Shown: positions 44,634 to 54,118, counted from the stretch's first letter. The stretch: DNA of 64,000 bases from Candidatus Gastranaerophilales bacterium (GCA_910587815.1 CAJUNK010000002.1:1-64000), one strand, 5' to 3'. Notes: generated from the letters alone by a model not told the origin. Translations and numbers: made by a program.

Positions 44634-45437
44634 ATGAAAAATATGAAAGATGTGCAGGCGCAAGTTGACAGACGAAACATTGATATCCAAAAAGTGGGGG
44701 TAAAAGATGTTGAAATTCCGCTTGTAATTCAAAGAAAATTAAAAAATAATAAAACAGATACCCAGAGAGTCTATGCAACAGCAAAAATGAGTGTTTCTTT
44801 AAATAGAAAGTTTAAAGGCACGCACATGAGCCGCTTTATTGAAATTTTAAACGATTACAGAAAGCAAAATTTAGTCGGTGTTGATATCAAAAAAATGCTT
44901 TTTGATATGAAAGAAAGGCTGGATGCTGAAAATGCTTATGTAAAATTTGATTTTAAATATTTTATCAAAAAATCTGCCCCAAAAAGCGGTCTTGAGGCCC
45001 TTATGTGTTACGATTGCTATTTTGAAGGAATGCTTAATGAAGATAATTGTTATACATTTTTCCTTGGCGCAAAGGTGCCTGTAACAACGCTTTGCCCTTG
45101 TTCAAAGGAAATATCCAATTATGGTGCACACAATCAAAGGGCAATTGTCAAGGTTAAAATTTCATACCCTGAAGATAAGCATATTTGGCTTGAAGATTTA
45201 ATTAAAACAGTTGAAGAATCAGGCTCAAGCGAAGTATATTCCTTACTTAAAAGAGAAGATGAAAAGGCTGTAACAGAACGCGCCTTTGAAAACCCTAAAT
45301 TTGTAGAGGATGTTTTAAGAGATATTGTTTTAAAATTGGAGGAAGACGAGATTATTAACTTTTTTGAAGTTGAAATCGAAGCGCACGAAAGCATCCATAA
45401 CCATAATGCGTGGGCATATCAAAAAACATTAAAATAA
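44634..45437 (+). CDS. folE2: GTP cyclohydrolase FolE2 (type IB)
   Basis: Converts GTP to 7,8-dihydroneopterin triphosphate, the entry to folate and to 7-deazapurines. 267 residues. Signatures: DVQAQVDRRNIDIQKVGV, KGTHMSRFIE (residues 61-70), and LCPCSKEISNYGAHNQR with the metal-ligand cysteine region (C154, C156). EAHESIHNHNAWAY is near the end. This type works without zinc, which is useful under zinc limitation. It must not be confused with QueF, which shares the T-fold but lacks these motifs. Directly coupled to the upstream duplicated protein. Confidence 0.94.
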   Translation: MKNMKDVQAQVDRRNIDIQKVGVKDVEIPLVIQRKLKNNKTDTQRVYATAKMSVSLNRKFKGTHMSRFIEILNDYRKQNLVGVDIKKMLFDMKERLDAENAYVKFDFKYFIKKSAPKSGLEALMCYDCYFEGMLNEDNCYTFFLGAKVPVTTLCPCSKEISNYGAHNQRAIVKVKISYPEDKHIWLEDLIKTVEESGSSEVYSLLKREDEKAVTERAFENPKFVEDVLRDIVLKLEEDEIINFFEVEIEAHESIHNHNAWAYQKTLK

Positions 45438-45546
45438 CTAGCGTTTTAAAATAAAATTTGCGCAAATTATTTTATTTTCATGTTTTTAACAAATGCATTT
45501 ATTAAAATGTGTTGTTAGGTAATATAGTTAAAAGGAGAAAAAAATT

Positions 45547-45801
45547 ATGCAAATTCAAGCATTATCAGCTTCAGCACCAAACTTTACAGCAAAGCATGAC
45601 ATTATGCCTGTTCCTGAAGGTGCAGTTATAAGATTTGATGAAGGTCAACCATATCTTGCATTTCCTTTAGGTTCAATGGAAAGAGCCCCAAAGGAAGATA
45701 CTTTTGCAAGAAGCAGCGGATCTGAATCAGAACCTAAAAGTATAAGCGATGCTATTGCACAACGCAAACCAGGCTACAGACCTGAAGATTTCTTATACTA
45801 A
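45547..45801 (+). CDS. Small tagged protein, 84 residues
   Basis: MQIQALSASAPNFTAKHD... carries the F-T-A form of the N-terminal tag at residues 13-15. The rest is Pro/Ser/Glu-rich with RFDEGQPYLAFPLG and a C-terminal RPEDFLY; probably partly disordered. A strong aaaggag SD precedes the ATG, and a stem-loop follows. There is no known family. Likely expressed as a single-gene transcript. Confidence 0.8.
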   Translation: MQIQALSASAPNFTAKHDIMPVPEGAVIRFDEGQPYLAFPLGSMERAPKEDTFARSSGSESEPKSISDAIAQRKPGYRPEDFLY

Positions 45802-45830
45802 GATATTTAATATATTAAATATTGCAAAAC

Positions 45831-45865
45831 AAGACCCAGACTTAACTTATAGTGTGGGCCTTTTT
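45831..45865 (+). terminator. Terminator of the 84-residue gene
   Basis: The stem aagaccca (45831-45838) with tgggcctt (45855-45862), one mismatch, is followed by T. It overlaps the 3' end of the convergent LptF/G gene, whose stop is at 45842, and may serve both. Confidence 0.7.
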
Positions 45866-46999
45866 GTAATATAAAATCCATCCAATAACAGCAATTGAAA
45901 TTACAGGAAGCCACGCTGCAAAAAACGGGCTAATTGCCTTTGTTTCTCCTAAATTTAGAGAAAATGCACGAATGACATAATATACAAAAATAATCATAAC
46001 ACTGAATAAAAATCCCCTGTTATAGCGCACCCTTGGTGGGGTTATTGCAAGAGGAATACCCACAAGTGCAAGCGCAAAAGTTGTTACAGGCAAAGCCAAT
46101 TTATCATAAAGCTGCACTTGTAATTCTAGTTTAAATTTTTCAAGTATATCGGGGTTTTTACGGTTTTTCTTTATAAATTTCATAAGCTTGAAGAAATTAT
46201 ACTGGCTTGCCTCCTCTTTCATCAGGCTGTCCATATTTTCTATGCCAAAATTTATCGTGGAATTTTCAAAAAGCGTTGTATTTAAAACTTTTTCCGTGGG
46301 TGACAACGTATACATCACGCCGCCGTCAAATATCCAGCCTGAATTATCTGTTCTGCCAAATTTTGCCTGAATAATCTGCACTGTATCTTCATTTGATAAA
46401 TCTAAAACCGTAATATTATTCAGTGTTTTGTCTTCGCATTTTTGAACATAAAAAAGCCTTTTTAATTTGCCATCTTTACCATTTTCATTCAAAGTAAAAT
46501 TCATTCTGCCATCAGGAACATGTTTTCTTTGAAGAGAATATACAGCAAGATATTTTGCCTGATTACTTGTTGCAGGCACAATAAATTCATTAATTAAAAA
46601 ACTTACAATCGTCATTACAATTGCAAATGCAAAAATAGGCCGTGCTATTCTTGAAATCCCTATACCGCAGGCTCTTAAAACTGTGATTTCAGAATTCAGG
46701 CTCAATTTATTTACAGTCATTACTGTTGCAAAAAGGGTAGAAATTGGAATTGTCATCACAAAAACTTGCGGCAAATTTAAAACAACCATCATCATTGCAA
46801 TATTGAATGGTATTCCAAACTGTGTAATCTGTTTTATAAGCTGAGTAAAGGTTTCAGATGCAAAAATGATTGATGTAAAAATAATAACACCAAGAATAAA
46901 AACTTCTAAAAGCTGCTTTAGAATGTATTTATCCAGCATGCTAAATGCTGCAATTTTCCATTTTATTAATCTTGTGTAAATTTCAATCTTTTTTTTCAT
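45842..46999 (-). CDS. LptF/LptG-family (YjgP/YjgQ) permease
   Basis: An inner-membrane component of the LPS export machine. About 385 residues from ATG 46999; a TTG at 47008 and an ATG at 46939 (MLDKYILKQLLEVF, the usual family opening) are alternatives. Three hydrophobic helices come first (LLEVFILGVIIFTSIIFA; MMMVVLNLPQVFVMTIPISTLFATVMTV; IFAFAIVMTIVSFLINEFIVP). A large periplasmic beta-jellyroll follows, then three C-terminal helices with ALALVGIPLAITPPR. LptF and LptG cannot be distinguished. It lies seven or more bases downstream of tyrA on the same strand. Confidence 0.9.
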   Translation of the reverse strand: MKKKIEIYTRLIKWKIAAFSMLDKYILKQLLEVFILGVIIFTSIIFASETFTQLIKQITQFGIPFNIAMMMVVLNLPQVFVMTIPISTLFATVMTVNKLSLNSEITVLRACGIGISRIARPIFAFAIVMTIVSFLINEFIVPATSNQAKYLAVYSLQRKHVPDGRMNFTLNENGKDGKLKRLFYVQKCEDKTLNNITVLDLSNEDTVQIIQAKFGRTDNSGWIFDGGVMYTLSPTEKVLNTTLFENSTINFGIENMDSLMKEEASQYNFFKLMKFIKKNRKNPDILEKFKLELQVQLYDKLALPVTTFALALVGIPLAITPPRVRYNRGFLFSVMIIFVYYVIRAFSLNLGETKAISPFFAAWLPVISIAVIGWILYYKKAHTIS

Positions 47000-47014
47000 T
47001 AAAATCAAACCTGT

Positions 47015-47866
47015 TTAAAGCTTATTTTTGCCATTTTCATCATACATTGAACATCTTATTTTTTGAATAGAATTTAATCTTTTTATAAATTCCATTTTTG
47101 GCATATTTTTTAATTCTTTTAAATTTTTTATAAATTCATCAATAAAAATATCAAAATTATCAGAATTTAATTCAAGCATATCAAGGGCAAGCGCCTCATT
47201 TGTAAGAGAAAGCCTTGTTGTATCGCGAAACCCTGACGCTGCTATTTCAAGCGCAGCTCCTTTATCTACAGATGCAGCTGTATCAAAAAGAGTTAGAGAA
47301 ATTAACATTGGAAGATGAGAAATTAAGCAGGCATATTTATCATGAAGTTTTTCATCTATAATAATAGGCTTTGCGCCCATATCTTTTATTAACTTTTCTA
47401 AAGTTTCATTGCTTTTATTTAATATCCACTTTGCATCATAAAAAAGCTCTTTAAATGAATGTTCAAAACCTGAAAATTCAGTCCCTGCCATAGGATGAGA
47501 ACCTACAAAATTGTATGGGCGTTTTTTATTATTCACAAATCTTTTTAAGGATGAAACATCAGATACAATACAATTTGAACTTACAATGTTTTCTAATTCA
47601 TCTAAAACATTTAAAGTGTCAGACATTTTAGAGCACACAAAAACAACGTCACAATCTTTTACATCATTAATATCAGGGCTTGATTTTGTGCAAAATTCCG
47701 CAGCTTTTTTATAACTGCTTTTTGAAATTCCAATAGTTTCGCACTCTTGTGCATTTAAGGATTTTAAAATAGAACCGCCAATTAATCCAAGCCCAATAAC
47801 GCCTATTTTTAAGACTTTTTTTGAAGCAATTTCTTTGGCGTCTGTTTTTAAATTCCTATTTTCCAT
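47015..47866 (-). CDS. tyrA: Prephenate/arogenate dehydrogenase
   Basis: Oxidative decarboxylation of prephenate (or arogenate) in tyrosine synthesis. 283 residues. The Rossmann motif IGVIGLGLIGGSILKSL (residues 21-37) is followed by VVFVCSKMSDT, the SDVSSLK substrate region, GSHPMAGTEFSGFEHS and HDKYACLISHLPMLISLTLFDTA. The C-terminus lacks an ACT domain. Specificity for NAD or NADP and for prephenate or arogenate is not resolved. Divergent from leuD. Confidence 0.93.
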   Translation of the reverse strand: MENRNLKTDAKEIASKKVLKIGVIGLGLIGGSILKSLNAQECETIGISKSSYKKAAEFCTKSSPDINDVKDCDVVFVCSKMSDTLNVLDELENIVSSNCIVSDVSSLKRFVNNKKRPYNFVGSHPMAGTEFSGFEHSFKELFYDAKWILNKSNETLEKLIKDMGAKPIIIDEKLHDKYACLISHLPMLISLTLFDTAASVDKGAALEIAASGFRDTTRLSLTNEALALDMLELNSDNFDIFIDEFIKNLKELKNMPKMEFIKRLNSIQKIRCSMYDENGKNKL

Positions 47867-47913
47867 AATTTATATTATAATTGAAACAAAGGATTTAAGA
47901 TAAGGATTTTTTG

Positions 47914-48417
47914 ATGGAAATTAAAAGAGGAAAAGCCTTCAAGTTCGGCGATGGTATATCTACAGACCATATTGCGCCAGGCAGATTATTCCACCTTCGC
48001 AGCAATTTAGAAGAATTTTCAAAACACGTTCTAGAAGATGCAGACCCTGAATTTGCAAGCAAAATGCAAAAAGGAGATTTTGTTGTTGCAGGAAATAATT
48101 TCGGCCTGGGTTCATCAAGAGAACACGCCCCGCAAATTATAAAAATTGCAGGGGTAGGCGCTGTTATAGCTAAAAGCTTTGCAAGAATATTTTACAGAAA
48201 CGCTATAAACATTGGTTTATTGCTGATTGAATGCGATACGGATAAAATAGATGCAGGAGATGAACTTGAACTAGATGTCAAATGTGGCATATTAAAAGAT
48301 GTTACAAAGAACATCGAAATTAAAATTACTCCACTTCCTGATGTTATGATAAAGCTTTTAAATGATGGCGGATTAATTGAACATTTGAAAAAACATGGCG
48401 ATTTTAGTCTTGTTTAA
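47914..48417 (+). CDS. leuD: 3-isopropylmalate/aconitase-family dehydratase small subunit
   Basis: The swivel subunit that completes the active site of a two-subunit hydro-lyase. 167 residues from ATG 47914 (aagga seven bases upstream); a TTG three bases earlier is less likely. Motifs: FGDGISTDHIAPGR, VVAGNNFGLGSSREHAPQ (catalytic Ser loop) and AKSFARIFYRNAINIGL. The family contains isopropylmalate isomerase, homoaconitase and aconitase-like small subunits. The following gene is an isocitrate dehydrogenase, so aconitase or dual use is possible. The large subunit is not in this window. Confidence 0.88.
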   Translation: MEIKRGKAFKFGDGISTDHIAPGRLFHLRSNLEEFSKHVLEDADPEFASKMQKGDFVVAGNNFGLGSSREHAPQIIKIAGVGAVIAKSFARIFYRNAINIGLLLIECDTDKIDAGDELELDVKCGILKDVTKNIEIKITPLPDVMIKLLNDGGLIEHLKKHGDFSLV

Positions 48418-48475
48418 TAAATTTTAATATATTCCAAAATTGACATATAATTTTTTATAAAGGAAATAAAACAAA

Positions 48476-49471
48476 ATGCACAATATAACACTGATTGAAG
48501 GAGATGGCATAGGGCCTGAAATTGCAGATGCTGTTGTAAGAATTATTGATGCGGCAGGCGTTAAAATCAACTGGGACAGGCAAAGTGCAGGACTAGATGT
48601 TATTGAAAAAGAGGGTGTGCCGCTCCCAAGCCGTGTTATAGAGAGCATAAAAAAGAATAAAATTGCACTAAAAGCGCCTGTAACAACACCCATTGGCAAG
48701 GGCTTTAGATCTGTCAATGTGCAATTAAGGCGCGAGCTTGATTTATACGCAAACGTGCGCCCCTGCAAGAATATTGACGGCATAAAAACACCTTTTTGTG
48801 ATGTTGATTTAGTTGTAATTCGTGAAAATACTGAAGATTTATACGCAGGAATTGAGCGCAAAATAGATGATGACACTATGGAAGGTGTAAAATTAATCAC
48901 TAGAAAAGCAAGTGTTAGAATTGTAAAATATGCTTTTGAATATGCAAAAAAGATGAAAAGAAAAACTGTTTGGGCGGTATCAAAAGCTAATATCTGCAAA
49001 CTAACTGATGGCTTGTTTTTAGAATGCGCAAGAGAAGTTGCAAAAGATTATCCAGATATAGAATATAAAGAAATTTTGGTAGATGCACTATGTATGCAAT
49101 TGGTGCAAAATCCTGCAAAATTTGATGTTTTAGTTTTGCCAAATTTATACGGGGATATCGTTTCAGACTTAACAGCAGGGCTGATAGGCGGACTTGGCGT
49201 GGCACAGGGTGCAAATATTGGAATAGATTGTGCTATTTATGAACCTGTGCATGGCAGCGCGCCTGATATTAAGGGGCAAAACCTTGCAAACCCTTCTGCG
49301 CTTTTAATGTGTGCTATTGAAATGTTAAAAAATATTAACGAATGTGAAGCAGCATTAAAAATAGAAAAGGCACTTTTTAAAACCATAAAAGAAGGTAAAG
49401 TTTTAACAAAAGACCTGAATGGAAATGCCACCACAACAGAATACACAAATGAAATTATAAAGAATCTTTAA
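48476..49471 (+). CDS. NAD-type isocitrate dehydrogenase
   Basis: 331 residues of the isocitrate/isopropylmalate dehydrogenase family. The substrate motif RSVNVQLRRELDLYANVRPCK has Ser and Asn at the positions typical of isocitrate-binding members (SxN), and TEDLYAGIE follows. Isopropylmalate enzymes normally have leucine-type residues there. LVLPNLYGDIVSDLTAGLIGGLG (metal aspartates) and EPVHGSAPDIKGQNLANPSALL complete it. It would make 2-oxoglutarate for glutamate synthesis. 58 bp after leuD. Its last 17 bases overlap the convergent gene at 49455. The homoisocitrate alternative cannot be excluded. Confidence 0.88.
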   Translation: MHNITLIEGDGIGPEIADAVVRIIDAAGVKINWDRQSAGLDVIEKEGVPLPSRVIESIKKNKIALKAPVTTPIGKGFRSVNVQLRRELDLYANVRPCKNIDGIKTPFCDVDLVVIRENTEDLYAGIERKIDDDTMEGVKLITRKASVRIVKYAFEYAKKMKRKTVWAVSKANICKLTDGLFLECAREVAKDYPDIEYKEILVDALCMQLVQNPAKFDVLVLPNLYGDIVSDLTAGLIGGLGVAQGANIGIDCAIYEPVHGSAPDIKGQNLANPSALLMCAIEMLKNINECEAALKIEKALFKTIKEGKVLTKDLNGNATTTEYTNEIIKNL

Positions 49472-51275
49472 ATTCGTATACAGGTTCAAGAATTGTATCT
49501 ATAAAGTTAGATGGTTTAGTATTTTGTACGTTTGCGGCCATATCTAATGCTTTTGCTTTCATGATTCCTTCATGAACAATTTTTTGCAAATCTTTTTTTC
49601 TATCATATTCCAGTATTTTATATGCATCTTCAAGGCTATTTTGAAGCTTTTGCGCAAGTTCGCCTAAACCTTCTTTATAGCAATTTGCAACAGCACTGGT
49701 ATAAATATTCATAGCTTCTTGTGTGCTTAATTCTAATGGTACATAATTTTCATCCATCAATTCTCTTTGAAGATACATATAAATTGCATTTTCTCTAGTT
49801 GAATTTTTTAAATAACTACACCTATCTGCGATAACTTTAAAAAGCCCTATCTGCATAACATCTGCCCGCAAATTTTCTCTCTCCATATCACTAAAATATG
49901 CAGATATTGCATTATGCGCATATTCATTTGATTTTGGTAAAGGCTTGTCATCAAAATTAATTATTGCCTGATAGCTGGTTTCAGGGATTTTATCTAAATC
50001 ATAGCCGTTTTTTCTGAACCATTTTTTCATATCCTTTTTTAATGACGGCGGGTAAAGATTTACGGCACAATCGTATTCAGGTTCTTCTTTTTGTGCATCA
50101 ATATCTGTCTCTTTTGCCTTCGCGATTTCCCAAGCTTTTTTCATACACACACTCCAGCGTTCTTTCGCCCAAGCATTTTTCTCCCAAAAACGTTTCAGTG
50201 TCTTCTTTTCTTCATTATTGTCCCCATCCAGGTTTAATTTTGCAAATTCTTCTACAGTAATATCTTTTTTGCCAAAGAATTTACTCATCTTTTTTCTGAC
50301 ACTTTTAGCCTCATCCAGGCCCCAGGCTGTTATTAGAACATTATGCAGCCTTTCTTTAAATTCAGGATGTTCTTCGTAATACTGTTTCATCCGCTCTGAT
50401 TGTTCTAAAGACTTTTCGGGGTGTTCAGCATAATAACATGCAAGGCCTTCTGAAATATTTTGTTTTTGTTCTTCGCTCATAGGTCCTCTTGATGTCTTTT
50501 GCAAAACAACACCGCCTACCTCTTTTTGCAATCTGTGTTTTTTGATGCCCTTTTGTTTTTCAGACATTTTCTTTGTTATCTTTGCATTATAATTTTCATC
50601 AGAAAGCTGAAGAACATTATTATATGTTCTATTCATCATTGGTATATGAAGTTTTTCCATAACTTTTGCAATATTTGCACCATCAGTGTATTGCTTTATT
50701 TGCGTTAAAGACATTCCATCCGCCCAATACATTTGCAATAACTGCAACGCGACATCTTTATCTTCATCAAACCATTCATGCTCACCTATTTTTACTTTAT
50801 GTATAAAAGAATTTTTATTATAATCAACCTCACTATCAGATAAAACACCGCTAAATTCAGGAAATTCTTCCTGAACTTGTGCCAAAGATTGCATTTGATT
50901 AATTTTCCCGTATTTTTCTTTATGAATATCAACCAATCTTTTATTTTCAAGGTTTCCATCCTCTATTTCAAGCTCTGCCATCTCTTTAATATCAGGCGGA
51001 TAAACACATTTTGTATTTTTGATTGTTTCTTCTAAATCAAGGCTGTGGCCGCCTGTGAATGATAATGAAGATGCACCAGTAAATACTGGTGCCTTTGGCA
51101 GATAATTTGCAATATATTCTGATGTTACAGGAAGACCGGTACAATTATTTAAAGCACCTGAAGATGGCAAACTATATGTCGAATTTGGAATATTATGCAT
51201 GCCTGAAAATTTTTGAACACTATTATTTTTATAATTAAAACCAGATATAAACGGTGTAACTAACCCTAGTTTCAT
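49455..51275 (-). CDS. Large tagged protein with NUMOD3-like helical motifs, unknown function
   Basis: 606 residues, none assigned to a known family. The N-terminal 80 residues are Ser/Asn/Pro-rich and hold three tag-like motifs: KFSG (F23), VFTG (F65) and SFTGG (F73). The central region includes MSEEQKQNISEGLACYYAEHPEKSLEQSERMKQYYEEHPEFKE, resembling the NUMOD3 helix-loop modules that accompany homing nucleases, but no GIY-YIG or HNH nuclease is visible. A DGMSLTQIKQYTDGANIAKVMEKLHI stretch looks HTH-like. The C-terminal 200 residues are helical. No membrane segment or signal peptide. A DNA-binding role is only a guess. Confidence 0.75.
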   Translation of the reverse strand: MKLGLVTPFISGFNYKNNSVQKFSGMHNIPNSTYSLPSSGALNNCTGLPVTSEYIANYLPKAPVFTGASSLSFTGGHSLDLEETIKNTKCVYPPDIKEMAELEIEDGNLENKRLVDIHKEKYGKINQMQSLAQVQEEFPEFSGVLSDSEVDYNKNSFIHKVKIGEHEWFDEDKDVALQLLQMYWADGMSLTQIKQYTDGANIAKVMEKLHIPMMNRTYNNVLQLSDENYNAKITKKMSEKQKGIKKHRLQKEVGGVVLQKTSRGPMSEEQKQNISEGLACYYAEHPEKSLEQSERMKQYYEEHPEFKERLHNVLITAWGLDEAKSVRKKMSKFFGKKDITVEEFAKLNLDGDNNEEKKTLKRFWEKNAWAKERWSVCMKKAWEIAKAKETDIDAQKEEPEYDCAVNLYPPSLKKDMKKWFRKNGYDLDKIPETSYQAIINFDDKPLPKSNEYAHNAISAYFSDMERENLRADVMQIGLFKVIADRCSYLKNSTRENAIYMYLQRELMDENYVPLELSTQEAMNIYTSAVANCYKEGLGELAQKLQNSLEDAYKILEYDRKKDLQKIVHEGIMKAKALDMAANVQNTKPSNFIDTILEPVYEFKDSL

Positions 51276-51372
51276 ATTGTTTCACATTCCTTCACACATT
51301 TAAAATAGGCATTCCCATAAAAAATGAGAATACCTATATAAAACAAAAAGATAAAATTTATTGACTGGAAAT

Positions 51373-52110
51373 TTATTTTATTCCAAAAACAACATTTGAA
51401 ACAGCTGTCACTTTCTTTTCAATTGATGAAGTATCATTTATGCCCCAATCAGATACTTCATTTGAATCAGGCGGTGTGATCTGAAAAACACCCATACGAA
51501 CAGAACGAATTTTGCCTACCCTATTATTTGTGGCTTTCAGCATTTCTTTTGCCCTCATTTTTGCATCAGCTGTGGCTTTTTGCAAAAGTTCCGCCTTCTT
51601 ATCAGAAAGACCAGAATATAAATAGTTTGGCTCAAAAGAATTAATTACAATTCCTTTTTCAATTAAAGATGGTATTTCAAGATGCAATTTTTTGATTAAT
51701 TCTACATCTTTAGAATTGATTTTCACAGTCTGTTCATAGTTATAGCCAATAACTTCCTGGGTTGAAAAACCGTTTGGCGCAGTTTTGTATCTTGCATAAT
51801 CATTTATTCCTAAAAATTCAATTTCTGCTTCTTTTATGCCGCTATTTTTCAAAAATGCCAAAACAACAGGTTTTTGGGAAGTCAGTGCCCTGTAAGCTTC
51901 TCCTCTTGTTGGTGCTTGAGCTTTTATTTGAAACCTCCAAACACCAGAATCAGATGTCACAATTTCACTTGCAGAACCTGTCACTGTAATTTCATCTTTT
52001 GAAAAATTATTTGATATCACCTTAGCACTTGCAATAAGGGCAAATATCAAACAAGCCCCTAATACAAATGCAAAAAGTATAATTTGTATTCTTGCTACCT
52101 TTTCAAACAT
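51373..52110 (-). CDS. SIMPL domain (DUF541) membrane-anchored protein
   Basis: 245 residues. An N-terminal membrane helix (residues 8-30) anchors a periplasmic SIMPL domain with the family features ITVTGSASEIVTSDSGVWRFQI, YNYEQTVKINSKDVELI and KKAELLQKATADAKMRAKEML. It ends with the strand KKVTAVSNVVFGIK. SIMPL proteins are linked to envelope and stress functions, with no defined reaction. The gene starts 10 bases after the peptide-binding lipoprotein gene, with gaggaa before the ATG, so they are likely one transcript. Confidence 0.88.
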   Translation of the reverse strand: MFEKVARIQIILFAFVLGACLIFALIASAKVISNNFSKDEITVTGSASEIVTSDSGVWRFQIKAQAPTRGEAYRALTSQKPVVLAFLKNSGIKEAEIEFLGINDYARYKTAPNGFSTQEVIGYNYEQTVKINSKDVELIKKLHLEIPSLIEKGIVINSFEPNYLYSGLSDKKAELLQKATADAKMRAKEMLKATNNRVGKIRSVRMGVFQITPPDSNEVSDWGINDTSSIEKKVTAVSNVVFGIK

Positions 52111-52120
52111 TTTTATTCCT

Positions 52121-53971
52121 CTACTTTTCTATATAAATTTCTTCAATATTATGCGAAACACCGCCGTATGGAGTGGGATAAATATTTTTAAATTTATTTC
52201 TCACAGCAACAATATTTACAGGGCTGTATAGATAAATTAAAAGATTATTATCTGCTACCACTTTTTGATATTTATTATACAATTCTTTTCTTTTTTGTGC
52301 ATCTATTTGAATTTTAGCTTCATCAAATATTTTATTCAATTCTAATTCATAAGGTAAAATTTTATCAGAAGATTTCAAATCATTCTCTGTTCTTTGATTA
52401 AAAAGATGCAGCGTACCATGGGATTGCCAAACATTATTGCCAGAATGCGGCTCAAGCGGATTTCCAGTTAATGACATTATTGCAGCCTCAAAATCAAGAG
52501 TATTTGTCAATCTATTCACTAAAGTATTAAATTCCACAGGTTTAAAATTTACCTTTATGCCAAGTTTGGCAAGATCCTCTTTAATACTGACTCCTGTGGC
52601 TTCTCTTTGTGTATTTCCAGCATTTGTAGATAATTCAAACTCTACACGTATGCCATTTTTATCATATAGTTTACCATCTTTTAATTTAAAGCCTGATTTT
52701 TCAAGCAATTTTTTGGCATATTCTATATCCTGGCCGTGACCTTTTGCAATATCCTCATTAAGATATAAACTAGATAAGCTTTCCGCTGTATATAGCGGCT
52801 GCCCTACACCTGATAATACATTCAAAACAAGGCTATCTCTATCTATTGCCCAATCTATAGCACTTCTAAAATTAGAATCGTTAAACCATACCTGCTTTTT
52901 AGGGTCTAAATAGAAATCTCCTTTTTTATTTTTTCTTGGATTCATATTAAAAACCACAAATGCTGTATTTGTTGTAGGACCCAAATTATATAAGGTATAA
53001 TCGGATTTTTTTTCTAATTCTCTGTAGCGTGATACCATAGCCCCAGGAATTGTTGTAGTATCAGTTTCCCCCGCTTCAAATTTCAGTATATCATTATTTA
53101 AATCACCCACAATCAATACAACATATCTATCTAGGTATGGAAGCTTTCTATCCTGTTTATCGATTACATAATAATTTGGATTTCTTTCATATACCACTCT
53201 TTGGGCAGGTATGTATTCTTTTAATTTAAAAGCACCAGAAACTACAAAATCTGATGGTTTTGTTGTAGTGGATTGAAAACCATTAAAATATTCCCTGCCC
53301 TTATCTACAGCAGGTTTAAAAATATGTTTTGGGGCAATAGGTATAGATAAATTTCTTAAAAATGGCGCAAAAGGAGCAGGAGTTTTAAATTTTACAGTAT
53401 ATTTATCAATTTTTTCAATAGTTGGAAGCTTACCATCAATTAACATCGCATCTCTTGAGCTTGTATTTCCAAAGCCTGCAAAAATAATATCATTATAAGT
53501 AAACATTACATCATCTGCTGTAATATCATAACCATCAGACCATTTTAAACCATGCCTTAATTCTACAATGTAGCTTAAATTATCAGGCAAAACTTCAAAT
53601 CTTTTTGCCATTTTCAGGGTTACATCCCCGGTGTATGCATCAGTAGTTAAAAGTCCATCATACATAATTTCAGAAAGCTGTGATGAGGTTGCATCATTTG
53701 TATTAAAGGGATTAAAGGTTTTTGGCCCCTCACCTATTGTTGAAACTACAAAATCTCCACCAAATTTACCATCATTCCCGCGAGCAACCATAAAATCCAC
53801 ACCATTTATTGTTTTTGTAATAGATGGCACTACATTATATTCAACTATATCAAGAGGTCTTGCATCAGAAAATTTTGACGGTGCATCATAGCCTTTATCC
53901 TGTTTTAGACAGCCTTTTAATAAAAATATTAAGAAAAATAACAATAGTAAAATGTAAAGTATTTTTTTCAT
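52121..53971 (-). CDS. Oligopeptide-type ABC transporter substrate-binding lipoprotein
   Basis: A 616-residue family-5 extracellular solute-binding protein. The signal peptide has a lipobox-like LLKGC at the end of the hydrophobic stretch (C21), so it is probably a lipoprotein. Family motifs: PKTFNPFNTNDATSSQLSEIMYDGLLT, DVTLKMAKRFEVLPDNLSYIVELRHGLKWSDG, TADDVMFTYNDI and IAPKHIF. It delivers peptides (or nickel/opine-type ligands) to a Dpp/Opp permease that is not in this window; an OppF-like ATPase is at 58896. It is coupled to the SIMPL gene downstream. Confidence 0.93.
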   Translation of the reverse strand: MKKILYILLLLFFLIFLLKGCLKQDKGYDAPSKFSDARPLDIVEYNVVPSITKTINGVDFMVARGNDGKFGGDFVVSTIGEGPKTFNPFNTNDATSSQLSEIMYDGLLTTDAYTGDVTLKMAKRFEVLPDNLSYIVELRHGLKWSDGYDITADDVMFTYNDIIFAGFGNTSSRDAMLIDGKLPTIEKIDKYTVKFKTPAPFAPFLRNLSIPIAPKHIFKPAVDKGREYFNGFQSTTTKPSDFVVSGAFKLKEYIPAQRVVYERNPNYYVIDKQDRKLPYLDRYVVLIVGDLNNDILKFEAGETDTTTIPGAMVSRYRELEKKSDYTLYNLGPTTNTAFVVFNMNPRKNKKGDFYLDPKKQVWFNDSNFRSAIDWAIDRDSLVLNVLSGVGQPLYTAESLSSLYLNEDIAKGHGQDIEYAKKLLEKSGFKLKDGKLYDKNGIRVEFELSTNAGNTQREATGVSIKEDLAKLGIKVNFKPVEFNTLVNRLTNTLDFEAAIMSLTGNPLEPHSGNNVWQSHGTLHLFNQRTENDLKSSDKILPYELELNKIFDEAKIQIDAQKRKELYNKYQKVVADNNLLIYLYSPVNIVAVRNKFKNIYPTPYGGVSHNIEEIYIEK

Positions 53972-54118
53972 AGTATTGATTTTACCATAAGTTCCTGCTA
54001 TAAAAGAACTAAATATGGAGTATGCCCGATTGGATTAATTAAGTAATTTCAAAAAGTTTTAAGAAAATTTAAGGGCAAAAATTAATTTCCCCAAGAGGAT
54101 TTAAGGAATGGCAATTTT

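Noticed and set aside
44634..45437. QueF (7-cyano-7-deazaguanine reductase)
   Set aside because: The GTHMSRF and PCSKEISNYGAHNQR motifs are those of FolE2; QueF's catalytic Cys/Asp pattern is not present.
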